Made by a program: the position numbers and the translations under genes | Part shown: one piece after another, positions 8,942-20,707 of the stretch | Numbering within the stretch: position 1 is the stretch's first letter | How the letters are laid out: every line of letters starts with the position of its first letter | Assembly: GCF_001280015.1 (NCBI RefSeq) | Contig: NZ_LGDV01000251.1 | Span: forward strand, 1-64,000 | Length of the DNA: 64,000 nt | Source of the DNA: Streptomyces sp. MMG1121 | GTDB lineage: Bacteria > Actinomycetota > Actinomycetes > Streptomycetales > Streptomycetaceae | Direction of reading: 5' to 3' | The notes under the pieces: generated by a model | Seen by the model: the letters and a program-made list of their open reading frames with translations, nothing else | What the model was told of the DNA's origin: nothing | Database searches by the model: none

Positions 8942-10285
8942 GTGAGACACGCGCCCACGATCCTCCATCTCGACATGGACGCCTTCTACGCCTCGGTGGA
9001 GCAGGCGTCCAAGCCGAGTCTGCGCGGGAAGGCGGTCGTCGTGGGCGGGCTCGGGCCGCGCGGGGTGGTGGCCACCGCGTCGTACGAGGCACGGGCCTTC
9101 GGGGTGCACTCGGCCATGCCCATGGCCCAGGCGCGCCGGCTGGCTCCCAACGCCGCGTATCTGGTGCCGCGCTTCGGGGTGTACCGGGCGATCAGCGAGC
9201 AGGTGATGGCGCTGCTGGGGGAGCTGTCGCCGCTGGTTGAGCCGCTCAGCCTGGACGAGGCGTTCGTGGATCTGGAGGCCGGCGGCGCGGCCTGGGACGA
9301 GGAGTCGGCACGGCTGGCCGGGATCAGGCTGCGCGCCGACATCCGCGCCGTCACGGGGCTCACCGGGTCGGTGGGGCTGGCCGCCTCCAAGATGCTCGCG
9401 AAGATCGCCTCCGAGCAGGCCAAGCCGGACGGCCTGGTGCTCATCGAGCCGGGGACCGAGCGGGCGCTGCTGGGGCCGCTGCCGGTGCGGACCCTGCCCG
9501 GCGTCGGCCCGGCGACCGGCGACCATCTGCGCAGAGCCGGGATCACCACGGTCGAGGAGCTGGCCGAGGCGGGTGAGGACGAGCTGGTACGGCTGCTCGG
9601 CAAGGCGCACGGGCACGGGCTGTACGCCATGGCGCTGGCCCACGACGACCGGCCCGTGGTGGCCGAGCGCGAGGCGAAGTCGGTGTCGGTCGAGGACACC
9701 TACGACGTGGACATCCACGACCGGCCGCGGATCGGCATGGAGGTGCAGCGGCTCGCCGACCGGTGCGTGGGGCGGCTGCGCGGTGCCGGGCTGTCCGGGC
9801 GGACCATCGTGCTGAAGGTGCGCCGGTACGACTTCTCGACCCTGACCCGCTCCGAGACGCTCAGAGGGCCCACGGACGATCCGGCCGTGGTCCGGGAGGC
9901 CGCCGCGCGGCTGCTGGACTCGGTGGACACCACGGGCGGGGTACGGCTGCTCGGAGTGGGCGTCTCCGGGCTCGCCGACTACACGCAGGAGGATCTGTTC
10001 GCCCAGGCCGCGCACCCCTCGGGGGAGGCGGAGGCGCCGGAGGAGGTCGTGGCCGACGCCGTGCCGGAGCGGGCGGAGCCTGTCGAGCGGCACTGGCGGG
10101 CCGGGCAGGACGTGCAGCACGCCGAGTACGGGCCGGGGTGGGTGCAGGGGAGCGGGGTGGGGCGGGTCACCGTGCGGTTCGAGACGCCGCAGTCCCCTCC
10201 GGGGCGGGTGCGGACGTTTCTTGTCGGGGATCCGGCGCTGGAGTCCGCCGAGCCGCTGCCGTTGGTTTCGGAAGCCGGGCTGTAG
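8942..10285 (+). CDS. dinB: DNA polymerase IV (Y-family)
   Basis: 447 residues of a Y-family translesion polymerase. The first catalytic carboxylates lie in HLDMDAFYASVE (D11), and the second motif is PLSLDEAFVDLE. The helix-hairpin-helix region (LPGVGPATGDHLRRAGI) and the little-finger domain (AKSVSVEDTYDVDI) are recognisable. The C-terminal tail beyond about residue 370 carries a motif typical of actinobacterial proteins (HWRAGQDVQHAEYGPGWVQG). It starts at GTG 8942 with a weak upstream purine run (CGGAGA). Its stop codon lies in a 16-bp tandem duplication (10271-10302). It faces the PRC-barrel gene. Confidence 0.92.
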   Translation: MRHAPTILHLDMDAFYASVEQASKPSLRGKAVVVGGLGPRGVVATASYEARAFGVHSAMPMAQARRLAPNAAYLVPRFGVYRAISEQVMALLGELSPLVEPLSLDEAFVDLEAGGAAWDEESARLAGIRLRADIRAVTGLTGSVGLAASKMLAKIASEQAKPDGLVLIEPGTERALLGPLPVRTLPGVGPATGDHLRRAGITTVEELAEAGEDELVRLLGKAHGHGLYAMALAHDDRPVVAEREAKSVSVEDTYDVDIHDRPRIGMEVQRLADRCVGRLRGAGLSGRTIVLKVRRYDFSTLTRSETLRGPTDDPAVVREAAARLLDSVDTTGGVRLLGVGVSGLADYTQEDLFAQAAHPSGEAEAPEEVVADAVPERAEPVERHWRAGQDVQHAEYGPGWVQGSGVGRVTVRFETPQSPPGRVRTFLVGDPALESAEPLPLVSEAGL

Positions 10286-10302
10286 AGAAGCCGGGCTGTA
10301 GA
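10271..10302 (+). repeat. 16-bp perfect tandem duplication over the dinB stop
   Basis: The unit GAAGCCGGGCTGTAGA occurs twice head to tail (10271-10286 and 10287-10302). Both copies contain a TAG in the dinB frame or its continuation, so the duplication does not alter the protein. It looks like a recent slippage event. Confidence 0.9.
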
Positions 10303-10396
10303 GGGGCCCCGCTGCAGAGGGAGGCGGGGCGGTCGTCTGCGGGGTGCGGCTTCGTCGGGGTTGTTCGCGCAGTTCCCCGCGCCGCTGGGAGGCGCC

Positions 10397-10765
10397 TCAG
10401 CCCTCCTCCGACCCCGCCAGCTTCCCGAAGTCGTGGTCGGGGCCCGGCGCTGGGGCGATGTCCAGGCCGTAGTGGTGGTAGAGCTGGAGTTCCTGCTCGG
10501 GGGAGAGGTGGCGGCCCACGCCGAAATCCGGGGCGTCCTTGATGAGGGCGCGGTCGAAGGGGACGTGGAGGGTGCCCTCGACGAGTTCGCTCGGCTCCAG
10601 CGGTACAAAGGCGTCGCGGGAGAACAGACCGGTGCGTATCGCCGCCCACTCGGGCACTCCGGTCGCGTCGTCCAGGTACACCTCGTCGACGGTGCCGATC
10701 TTGGAGCCGTTACGGTCGAACGCCTTGCGGCCGATCAGGTTGCGCGGATCGATGTCGGTCTGCAC
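10397..10765 (-). CDS. PRC-barrel domain protein
   Basis: 122 residues. The N-terminal PRC barrel is clear (IDPRNLIGRKAFDRNGSKIG, TVDEVYLDDATGVPEWAAI, FVPLEPSEL). A C-terminal segment ends with LSPEQELQLYHHYGLD, a pattern common in actinobacterial PRC/stress proteins. The family fold binds RNA or membrane-associated partners in other contexts; no specific function is known here. It is convergent with dinB and divergent from gcvP. Confidence 0.88.
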   Translation of the reverse strand: MQTDIDPRNLIGRKAFDRNGSKIGTVDEVYLDDATGVPEWAAIRTGLFSRDAFVPLEPSELVEGTLHVPFDRALIKDAPDFGVGRHLSPEQELQLYHHYGLDIAPAPGPDHDFGKLAGSEEG

Positions 10766-10887
10766 GGTCCCTCTCCCTCCACTGGTCGCAACTCATCCGT
10801 AAGCACTACAAAAGAGCACATTCACGGAGGCGGCCACTCGAGGGCTCGGGCGTTGACCTCGCTGGTAGTCTGACAACGGCTGTCGAA

Positions 10888-11085
10888 CCCGTGCGGGAGA
10901 GTCCTCCGACCATCTCGGAGGCGCCGAAGGAGCAAATCCTCCCCGGAATCTCTCAGGCCCACGTACCGCACGGACGAGGTCACTCTGGAAAGCAGGGCGG
11001 ATGTCGACGGCGTCCGCCCTCACCGACGGGGAAAGCCGGGGCGCGTCCCCGGTGAAGCTCTCAGGTTGAGATGACAGAGGGGGAG
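10888..11085 (+). ncRNA. Tandem glycine riboswitch upstream of gcvP
   Basis: Two consecutive glycine aptamers are recognisable from conserved blocks. The first begins near CGTGCGGGAGAGTCC (10890) and contains GCGCCGAAGGAGCAA, AATCTCTCAGG and the closing strand near CCGCACGG (10968-10975). The second includes GAGGTCACTCTGGAAAGC, CCGACGGGGAAAGCCGG and AGCTCTCAGGTTGAGATGACA. They lie about 60-260 nt ahead of the gcvP start, where glycine riboswitches are well known to activate cleavage-system expression. Boundaries are approximate. Confidence 0.9.
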
Positions 11086-11148
11086 GCCGTCGGGGTGCCC
11101 GCGCCGGGGTGCCCCTCGAAGGTCGCGTCAGACCAGGAGGCCTCCGCC

Positions 11149-14034
<2,886 letters not shown>

Positions 14035-14058
14035 GCCGACTGAGTGAGCGGTGGTTCC

Positions 14059-14092
14059 CAGGGCCTCGTCCGGATCTCCGGGCGGGGCCCTG
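14059..14092. terminator. Hairpin between convergent gcvP and molbindin gene
   Basis: CAGGGCC (14059-14065) pairs with GGCCCTG (14086-14092), and an inner TCCGG/CCGGG stem extends the hairpin. It lies 25 nt after the gcvP stop and just before the 3' end of the opposing gene, so it could serve both strands. Confidence 0.6.
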
Positions 14093-14100
14093 CCGCGCCT

Positions 14101-14520
14101 CTAGGCCGTCGCCAGCGACACCTCGGTCGACTTGATCAGGGCGATGACCTCAGAGCCGGCGGTGAGGCCCAGGTCGGTGGCGGACTCCTTGGTGATGGCC
14201 GAGGTCAGTTCGCCGCCCCGGATGGCGATCTTCACGGTGGCCATGGCGGCGCCGGTAGCCAGGTCCGTGACGGTGCCCGGCAGCTGGTTGCGGATCGAGA
14301 CACGGGCGACCGGGGCGGTGGCGAGGGAGACCTCGGTGGACTTCACCAGGGCGCGCACCGATGTGCCCTCGGTCAGGCCGAGGTCGCGGGCCGCTTCCAG
14401 GGTGATGGCCGCGGTGAGGTCCTGGCCGCCGTCCAGCCGGAGCTTGACGGTGGCCATGGCCTCGCCGGGGCTGACCGCGGTGACGGTGCCCGGCAGCTGG
14501 TTGCGGATGCTCAGGTTCAT
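14101..14520 (-). CDS. Molbindin: tandem TOBE (Mop) domain protein
   Basis: 139 residues made of two homologous Mop/TOBE repeats (about 1-68 and 72-139). Each starts SIRNQLPGTVT and ends VKSTEVSLATA or IKSTEVSLATA. Such di-domain proteins bind molybdate or tungstate in the cytoplasm for storage or homeostasis. It is the last gene of the leftward modA-modB-modC-mop group, 26 nt after modC, so co-transcription is likely. No DNA-binding domain is present, so it is a storage or delivery protein rather than a repressor. Confidence 0.92.
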   Translation of the reverse strand: MNLSIRNQLPGTVTAVSPGEAMATVKLRLDGGQDLTAAITLEAARDLGLTEGTSVRALVKSTEVSLATAPVARVSIRNQLPGTVTDLATGAAMATVKIAIRGGELTSAITKESATDLGLTAGSEVIALIKSTEVSLATA

Positions 14521-14546
14521 GGCCCCACGGTAGAGCGCCTGTCCGT

Positions 14547-15632
<1,086 letters not shown>

Positions 15633-15673
15633 GGGTCTGTACGTTCGCACGGGCCCGGGGTCTCCTGCCACCG

Positions 15674-16534
15674 TCACGCCCCCGTCATCCAGCGGTCCCG
15701 CAGGCCGGCCAGCACCGCGATCGACACGGTGAGCAGGACCAGGCTGAGGGCGACGGCGGCGTCGGGGTCGTTCTGCAGGGCGAGATACACGGCGAGGGGC
15801 ATGGTCTGGGTGCGGCCGGGGAAGTTGCCCGCGAACGTGATCGTCGCACCGAACTCGCCGAGCGCGCGGGCCCAGGCGAGCACCGCGCCCGCCGCGACAC
15901 CGGGGGCGATCAGCGGCAGGGTGACCCGGCGGAACGCGGTGAAGCGGGAAGCGCCGAGCGTGGTCGCCGCCTCCTCGAAGCGCGGGTCGGCCGCACGCAG
16001 GGTGCCCTCGACGCTGATGACCAGGAACGGCATCGCGACGAACGCCTCCGCGATCACGACCCCGGTGGTGGTGAACGGCAGCGTGATCCCGAACCACGAG
16101 TCCAGCCACTGGCCGATGATCCCGTTGCGGCCGAGGGCCAGCAGCAGGGCCACACCGCCGACCACCGGCGGCAGCACGAGCGGCAGGGTCACCAGGGCCC
16201 GGACGAGCCCCCGGCCGGGGAAGTCCGTACGGGCCAGCAGCCAGGCCAGCGGCACCCCCAGGACGAGGCTCACGGCCGTCGCCGCGGTGGCGCTGATCAG
16301 GGACAGCTGGAGCGCCTGCCACACCTCGGTGCTGGACAGCTGGTCCGGCAGGGTGCGCCAGGGCGCGCGGACGAGCAGCGCGAGCAGCGGCAGCAGCAGG
16401 AACGCCAGCGCCACCAGGCCCGGCAGCAGCAGCGGCAGGGGCACTCCGCGCAGTGCCCCCGCGCCGACGCGGCGACGCCGCGGGCGGCCCGTGCGGGGGC
16501 CGGCCGCGGCGCCGGGCTTGTCGAGCGAGGTCAC
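15674..16534 (-). CDS. modB: Molybdate ABC transporter permease
   Basis: 286 residues with about six hydrophobic segments. The cytoplasmic EAA loop (EEAATTLGASRFTAFRRVTL) is the contact point with the ATPase. FAGNFPGRTQTMPLAVYLAL is the characteristic ModB C-terminal block. The GTG start at 16534 overlaps the modA stop by four bases (GTGA), showing translational coupling. The longer upstream open frame is a shadow of modA. Confidence 0.92.
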   Translation of the reverse strand: MTSLDKPGAAAGPRTGRPRRRRVGAGALRGVPLPLLLPGLVALAFLLLPLLALLVRAPWRTLPDQLSSTEVWQALQLSLISATAATAVSLVLGVPLAWLLARTDFPGRGLVRALVTLPLVLPPVVGGVALLLALGRNGIIGQWLDSWFGITLPFTTTGVVIAEAFVAMPFLVISVEGTLRAADPRFEEAATTLGASRFTAFRRVTLPLIAPGVAAGAVLAWARALGEFGATITFAGNFPGRTQTMPLAVYLALQNDPDAAVALSLVLLTVSIAVLAGLRDRWMTGA

Positions 16535-17349
16535 GGCTTGAGGAACCCGGCCTGGCTCAGCACCTTCTGGCCCTCGGCGGACTGCACGAGGGCGATGAAC
16601 GCCTGGGCGGCCTGGGCGTTCGGCGCGTTCTTCAGCAGGGCGATCGGGTAGTTGTTGATCGCGTTGGCCGACTCGGGGAACTCCACGCCCTGCACCTTGC
16701 CGCCCGCGGCGTGGACGTCCGTCTTGTAGACCACCGCGGCGTCGGCCTCCTTCAGCTCCACCTTGGTCAGGGCGCCCTTGACGTCCTGCTCGTAGGAGAC
16801 AGGGGTCAGCTTGAGCTTGCTGGCGTCCAGGGCCTTCTGCGCGGCGGCGCCGCACGGCACGGTCTTGTCGCACAGCACGACCTTCAGACCGGACTTGGTG
16901 AGGTCCTTCAGCGAGGCCACCTTGTGCGGGTTGCCCGGCACCGTGGCGATCTCCAGCTGGTTGCGGACGAAGGTGGCCGGGGTGCCGACCGCGTCCTTCT
17001 TGGCCGTCACGGTCGCCATGGTCTTGGGGCTGGCGGCGGCGAAGACGTCGGCCGGGGCGCCGCTGGTGATGTTCGCGGCCAGGGTGTCGCTGCCGCCGAA
17101 GTTGAAGGTGACCTTGGTGCCCGGGTGCTGCTTCTCGAACTCCTTGCCCAGGGTCGTGAAGCTCTCCTGCAGGGAGGCGGCCGCGAACACGGTGACCGTG
17201 CCGGACAGCTTCGGCGAGGCCGAGCCGCTCTTGGCCGGCTTGCTGGAGGAGTCACTGGAGGAGGAGCAGGCGCTGAGTGCCAGCAGGGCGGCGGCTCCAG
17301 CGCCGGCCACCTGCAGCATCCGCCGGGTCCGGCGCACGGAACGGGTCAT
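16531..17349 (-). CDS. modA: Molybdate-binding lipoprotein
   Basis: 272 residues. A twin-arginine-containing signal (TRSVRRTRRML) and a lipobox (LSAC) predict a membrane-anchored lipoprotein. The mature protein follows the ModA pattern: GTVTVFAAASLQESF, FGGSDTLAANI, SGAPADVFAAAS and the substrate-binding NNYPIALLKNA. It captures molybdate or tungstate outside the membrane. AGGAG at 17360-17364 precedes tandem GTG (17352) and ATG (17349) codons; either may be used. It is the first gene of the modABC-mop group, with a 17-bp palindrome upstream at 17408-17424. Confidence 0.92.
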   Translation of the reverse strand: MTRSVRRTRRMLQVAGAGAAALLALSACSSSSDSSSKPAKSGSASPKLSGTVTVFAAASLQESFTTLGKEFEKQHPGTKVTFNFGGSDTLAANITSGAPADVFAAASPKTMATVTAKKDAVGTPATFVRNQLEIATVPGNPHKVASLKDLTKSGLKVVLCDKTVPCGAAAQKALDASKLKLTPVSYEQDVKGALTKVELKEADAAVVYKTDVHAAGGKVQGVEFPESANAINNYPIALLKNAPNAQAAQAFIALVQSAEGQKVLSQAGFLKP

Positions 17350-17407
17350 CACGGATCTACTCCTCGGGTTCTTCAAGCCAAGTGGAACAACTGTCGCGCC
17401 CTGTCAG

Positions 17408-17424
17408 GCCCGGTTCAACCGGGC
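17408..17424. promoter_or_regulatory. Perfect 17-bp palindrome upstream of modA
   Basis: GCCCGGTTCAACCGGGC is a perfect inverted repeat with a one-base centre, about 56-72 nt upstream of the modA start. A possible minus-strand -10 (TATCAT, 17434-17439) lies just upstream, so the palindrome would be near +1 to +20. It could be an operator for molybdate repression or a 5' UTR hairpin; neither is proven. Confidence 0.5.
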
Positions 17425-17490
17425 GTGACGGGGATGATACTGCCGCATCTGCCAGGTGTAGGTCTGCTGTCACATCGCATGAGCTGCGAA

Positions 17491-17511
17491 CTTGTGACTT
17501 GTAGCTTGCAT
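17491..17511 (+). repeat. Three tandem CTTG heptamers between modA and the divergent Moco-fold gene
   Basis: CTTGTGA (17491-17497), CTTGTAG (17498-17504) and CTTGCAT (17505-17511) form three in-phase 7-bp direct repeats about 55-75 nt upstream of the rightward gene. Phased CTTG heptamers look like a regulator binding array; the regulator is unknown. Confidence 0.5.
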
Positions 17512-17565
17512 GTGCGTTTGTACGGCGCGTGTCCGCGGGTACCGTCAGGCGGGAGGTGGTCGCAG

Positions 17566-18054
17566 ATGACCCTCGCGGAACTCGTCCTGACCGGCGATCT
17601 GGCCCGGCCCGCCCGACTGACGGTGCCGGAGCTGCTCCGCTGGCCGCAGCACCGGGTGGACGTCAGCTTCGACTGCGCGACCAGCGGCATCCAGCACCAC
17701 CGGTTCACCGGACCGCGCCTGTACGACGTCCTCGCCGCCGCGGGACCGGACTTCGACCCGGCACGGCGCAAGGACCGGCTGCGCTTCCTCATCGCCGTCG
17801 CCGGCACCGACGGCCATCACGCGGTGCTGTCCTGGGCCGAGATCGACCCGGACTTCGCCGACGCGCCCGTCCTGCTGGGCGTGAGCATCGACGGCACCCC
17901 GCTCGACGCGGCCGGACCCCAGCTGGTGCTCCCGCAGGACAGATGCGGGGCCCGGCACATCAGCGGGATCACCGCGATCCGGGTGGACGGCGGCTACCGC
18001 TGTGGCGCTCCAGCTCCCGCCACACCCGGTCACGCAGCAGCGGCACCTCGGTGA
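17566..18054 (+). CDS. Small molybdopterin-dependent oxidoreductase-fold protein
   Basis: 162 residues resembling the sulfite-oxidase-type Moco domain in short form: PARLTVPELLRWPQHRVDVS, FDCATSGIQHHRFTGPRLYD, VAGTDGHHAVLSWAEIDPDF, QLVLPQDRCGARHISGI. The conserved Cys sits in FDCATSG. The family is named for its oxidoreductase homology, but short members may bind the cofactor without an established reaction. GGGAGG (17551-17556) lies 9 nt before the ATG. Its last 86 bases overlap the 3' end of the convergent dehydrogenase gene. It lies within a molybdenum gene cluster. Confidence 0.8.
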   Translation: MTLAELVLTGDLARPARLTVPELLRWPQHRVDVSFDCATSGIQHHRFTGPRLYDVLAAAGPDFDPARRKDRLRFLIAVAGTDGHHAVLSWAEIDPDFADAPVLLGVSIDGTPLDAAGPQLVLPQDRCGARHISGITAIRVDGGYRCGAPAPATPGHAAAAPR

Positions 18055-20707
18055 ACCGCACGCCGGTCGCGTCCCGCAGGGCGTTGGCGAGCGCCGGGGC
18101 GACCGGGTTGAAGGGGCTCTCGCTCATCGACTTGGCGCCCAGCGGACCGATCGCGTCGGCCGTCTCCATGAAGTGCACCTCGGTGCGCGGCACGTCGGCG
18201 TACTGCGGGAGCCGGTAGCGGCGGAAGGCGGCCGTGTCGACCGCGCCCCGCTCGTCCAGCAGGACCCGCTCGAAGAGCGTCGCGCCGAGCGCCTGGGCGA
18301 CCCCGCCCTCGACCTGCCCCCTGCACTGCATCGGGTTCATCACCTTGCCCGCGTCGGCCGCGTGCACACTGCGCAGGATGCGGATCTCGCCCGTGCCGGG
18401 GTCGACGGCCACCCGGAACCAGTGCGCGTTGAAGGCGACCGAGCGCGGGGTGCCGCCGAAGTGCCCGTCGGCGACCAGCTCCAGGCCGACGGTGCGGGAG
18501 GCCGCGTACAGCTCCTTCAGCAGCAGCCGCCCGCCCGGGTGCACCACCGCCTCCTCCGCCAGCCGGCAGTGCGCGCGCGGGACGGCCAGGTGGGCTGCGG
18601 CGAAGTCCAGCAGCTGGTCGGCCAGCGCGCGGGCGGCACGCAGGGTGGCCTTGCCGGCCACGACGGTGCCGGTCGAGGCGAAGGCGCCGGTGTCGTGCCG
18701 TACGACGTCGGTGTCGGACTGGCGGATGGCGATCCGGTCGACCGTGGTGGCGAGTTCGCCGGCCGCGATCTGCTTGTGCACGGTCGTCGTACCGTTGCCG
18801 AACTCGGCGGTGCCGACGGCCAGATCGAAGGTGCCGTCGGACAGCAGGGTGGCCTTGGCGTCGGCGATGTGTCCGCCCGGCGGCCCGGTCGCGATCATCG
18901 CCAGCGCCGCGCCCTCGCCGACCAGCCAGCCTTCGGGGGCGGGTTCGGCAGGCTGTGACTGTGCCGTGCGCACGATCGACACGCACTGGTCGAGGCCGTA
19001 GCTCGCGATGTGCAGGTCCTCCTCGTGGCCGCCGGGCGTGACCATCGGCTCGTCGGGGCCGATGATGTTGCGCGCCTTGAACTCCAGCGGGTCCAGGTCG
19101 AGGCGGCGGGCCAGTTCGTCCAGCGCCGACTCCACCGCGAACAGCACCTGGCCGAGGCCGTAGCCGCGGAAGGCGCCCGCCGGGACGGTGTGCGTGTACA
19201 CGGAGAAGGCGTCGACCTTCTTGTGCGGGGCGCGGTAGACGGCCATCGACTCGCCGACGCTGTGGAACATCACGGCCGGACCATGGTTGCCGTACGCGCC
19301 CGTGTTCGCGACGACGCGCAGCTGGAGGGCGGTGAGGGTACCGTCGCGGCGGGCGCCGGCCTTCACCCGGATCGTGAAGGGGTGCCGGGTGGTGGCGCCA
19401 TAGAACTGCTCCGCGCGCGTGTACTCCAGTTTCACCGGGCGGCGCAGCTTCAGTACGGCGAGCGCGACGATGTCCTCGACCAGCATCTCCTGCTTGCCGC
19501 CGAAGCCGCCGCCGACCCGGCCCGCCATCACGCGCACCTGCTCCTCGGGCAGGTCGTACAGCGCGCACAGGGCGCGGCGGGTGAGGAACGGGGTCTGGGA
19601 GCTGGTGCGGACGGTGAGCCGGCCGTCCTCGTCGATCCAGGCCACCGCGCCGTGCGTCTCCAGGCTGGCGTGCTGGACGCGCTGGGTGCGGAAGGTCTCC
19701 TCGTAGACGACGTCCGCCGCGTCGAAACCGGCGGCCACGTCGCCGATCTCCCCGTGCGCCTCGCCGACGACGTTGGCCTCGGGGCGGGAGATCCGGGCGG
19801 TCGCCGCGTCCTTGTCGTGGACCACGGGGGCCCCGGGCCGCATGGCCTCCTCCGGGTCGAGCACGGCGGGCAGCTCCTCGTACGTCACCTCGATCCGCCG
19901 GCAGCCCTCCTCGGCCGCCGCCTCGCTGTCGGCGACGACGGCGGCGACACGCTGACCGATGTAGCGGACGGTGGTGTCCAGGACCCGGGTGTCGTCCGGG
20001 TCCTCCGTGGGGTGCTCGTGCCGGGCGGTGGAGAAGTGCCGTTCCGGGGCGTCCTGGTGCGTGAACACGGCGTGGACGCCGGGGACGCGCAGGGCGGCGG
20101 AGGTGTCGATCGCGAGGATGCGGGCGTGCGCGTGCGGGGATCGCAGCAGCTTCATGTGCAGCAGGCCGGGCACGTCGATGTCGAAGGTGTAGCGGGCGGT
20201 GCCGGTGACGACCTGCGGTCCGGCCGGGGCGGGCAGGCTGCGCCCGACGGACTCGCCGGGCGCGGGCGCCTCCACGTTCTTGACCCCGCGTACGGCGTCC
20301 TCGATGGCCCGGTAGCCGGTGCAGCGGCACAGGTTGCCCTTGAACGCCCGCGGCAGATCGGCGAGTTGGTCCTCCTTGAGGGCTGCCGTCGTCATCAGGA
20401 AGCCGGCCGTGCAGAAGCCGCACTGGAAGCCCTGGGCGTCGAGGAACTTGCGCTGTACGGGGTGGAGTTCGCCGTCCGGGGAGGCCAGGCCCTCGACCGT
20501 GGTGACGCTGCGGCCGTCGGCCCGGAAGGCCGGGTAGAGGCAGCTGTGCACCGGCTCGCCGTCGACATGGACCGTGCAGGCGCCGCAGTCACCCTGGTCA
20601 CAGCCCTTCTTCACCCCGAACCAGCCGCGTTCGCGCAGATAGGTGCGCAGACACTGGCCGGGCCTGGGCTCCTCCTCGAAGGGCCGGCCGTTGACGTTCA
20701 CCTTCAT
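17969..20707 (-). CDS. Xanthine-dehydrogenase-family protein: fused 2Fe-2S and molybdopterin subunits
   Basis: 912 residues. Residues 1-165 are the iron-sulfur subunit, with the plant-type 2Fe-2S cysteines C36, C41, C44 and C56 and the second cluster in FQCGFCTAGF and GNLCRCTGY. From about 170 the molybdopterin large subunit follows (VGGGFGGKQEM, AFRGYG, EFGNGTTTVHKQ). The C-terminal catalytic region GAKSMSESPFNPVAPALANA keeps the base glutamate, although the usual KGxGE reads KSMSE. It likely hydroxylates a purine or other heterocycle, passing electrons through the clusters to the adjacent FAD subunit. The ATG start overlaps the FAD-subunit stop (ATGA). Fusion of the two subunits into one chain is notable but known. 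Substrate cannot be read from sequence. Confidence 0.9.
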   Translation of the reverse strand: MKVNVNGRPFEEEPRPGQCLRTYLRERGWFGVKKGCDQGDCGACTVHVDGEPVHSCLYPAFRADGRSVTTVEGLASPDGELHPVQRKFLDAQGFQCGFCTAGFLMTTAALKEDQLADLPRAFKGNLCRCTGYRAIEDAVRGVKNVEAPAPGESVGRSLPAPAGPQVVTGTARYTFDIDVPGLLHMKLLRSPHAHARILAIDTSAALRVPGVHAVFTHQDAPERHFSTARHEHPTEDPDDTRVLDTTVRYIGQRVAAVVADSEAAAEEGCRRIEVTYEELPAVLDPEEAMRPGAPVVHDKDAATARISRPEANVVGEAHGEIGDVAAGFDAADVVYEETFRTQRVQHASLETHGAVAWIDEDGRLTVRTSSQTPFLTRRALCALYDLPEEQVRVMAGRVGGGFGGKQEMLVEDIVALAVLKLRRPVKLEYTRAEQFYGATTRHPFTIRVKAGARRDGTLTALQLRVVANTGAYGNHGPAVMFHSVGESMAVYRAPHKKVDAFSVYTHTVPAGAFRGYGLGQVLFAVESALDELARRLDLDPLEFKARNIIGPDEPMVTPGGHEEDLHIASYGLDQCVSIVRTAQSQPAEPAPEGWLVGEGAALAMIATGPPGGHIADAKATLLSDGTFDLAVGTAEFGNGTTTVHKQIAAGELATTVDRIAIRQSDTDVVRHDTGAFASTGTVVAGKATLRAARALADQLLDFAAAHLAVPRAHCRLAEEAVVHPGGRLLLKELYAASRTVGLELVADGHFGGTPRSVAFNAHWFRVAVDPGTGEIRILRSVHAADAGKVMNPMQCRGQVEGGVAQALGATLFERVLLDERGAVDTAAFRRYRLPQYADVPRTEVHFMETADAIGPLGAKSMSESPFNPVAPALANALRDATGVRFTEVPLLRDRVWRELERHSGSRRPPGSR

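Noticed and set aside
18030..20423. A 797-codon minus-strand frame within the dehydrogenase gene
   Set aside because: It is Arg/Gly/Ala-rich noise in the wrong frame of the XDH-type gene, which has clear motifs in its own frame.
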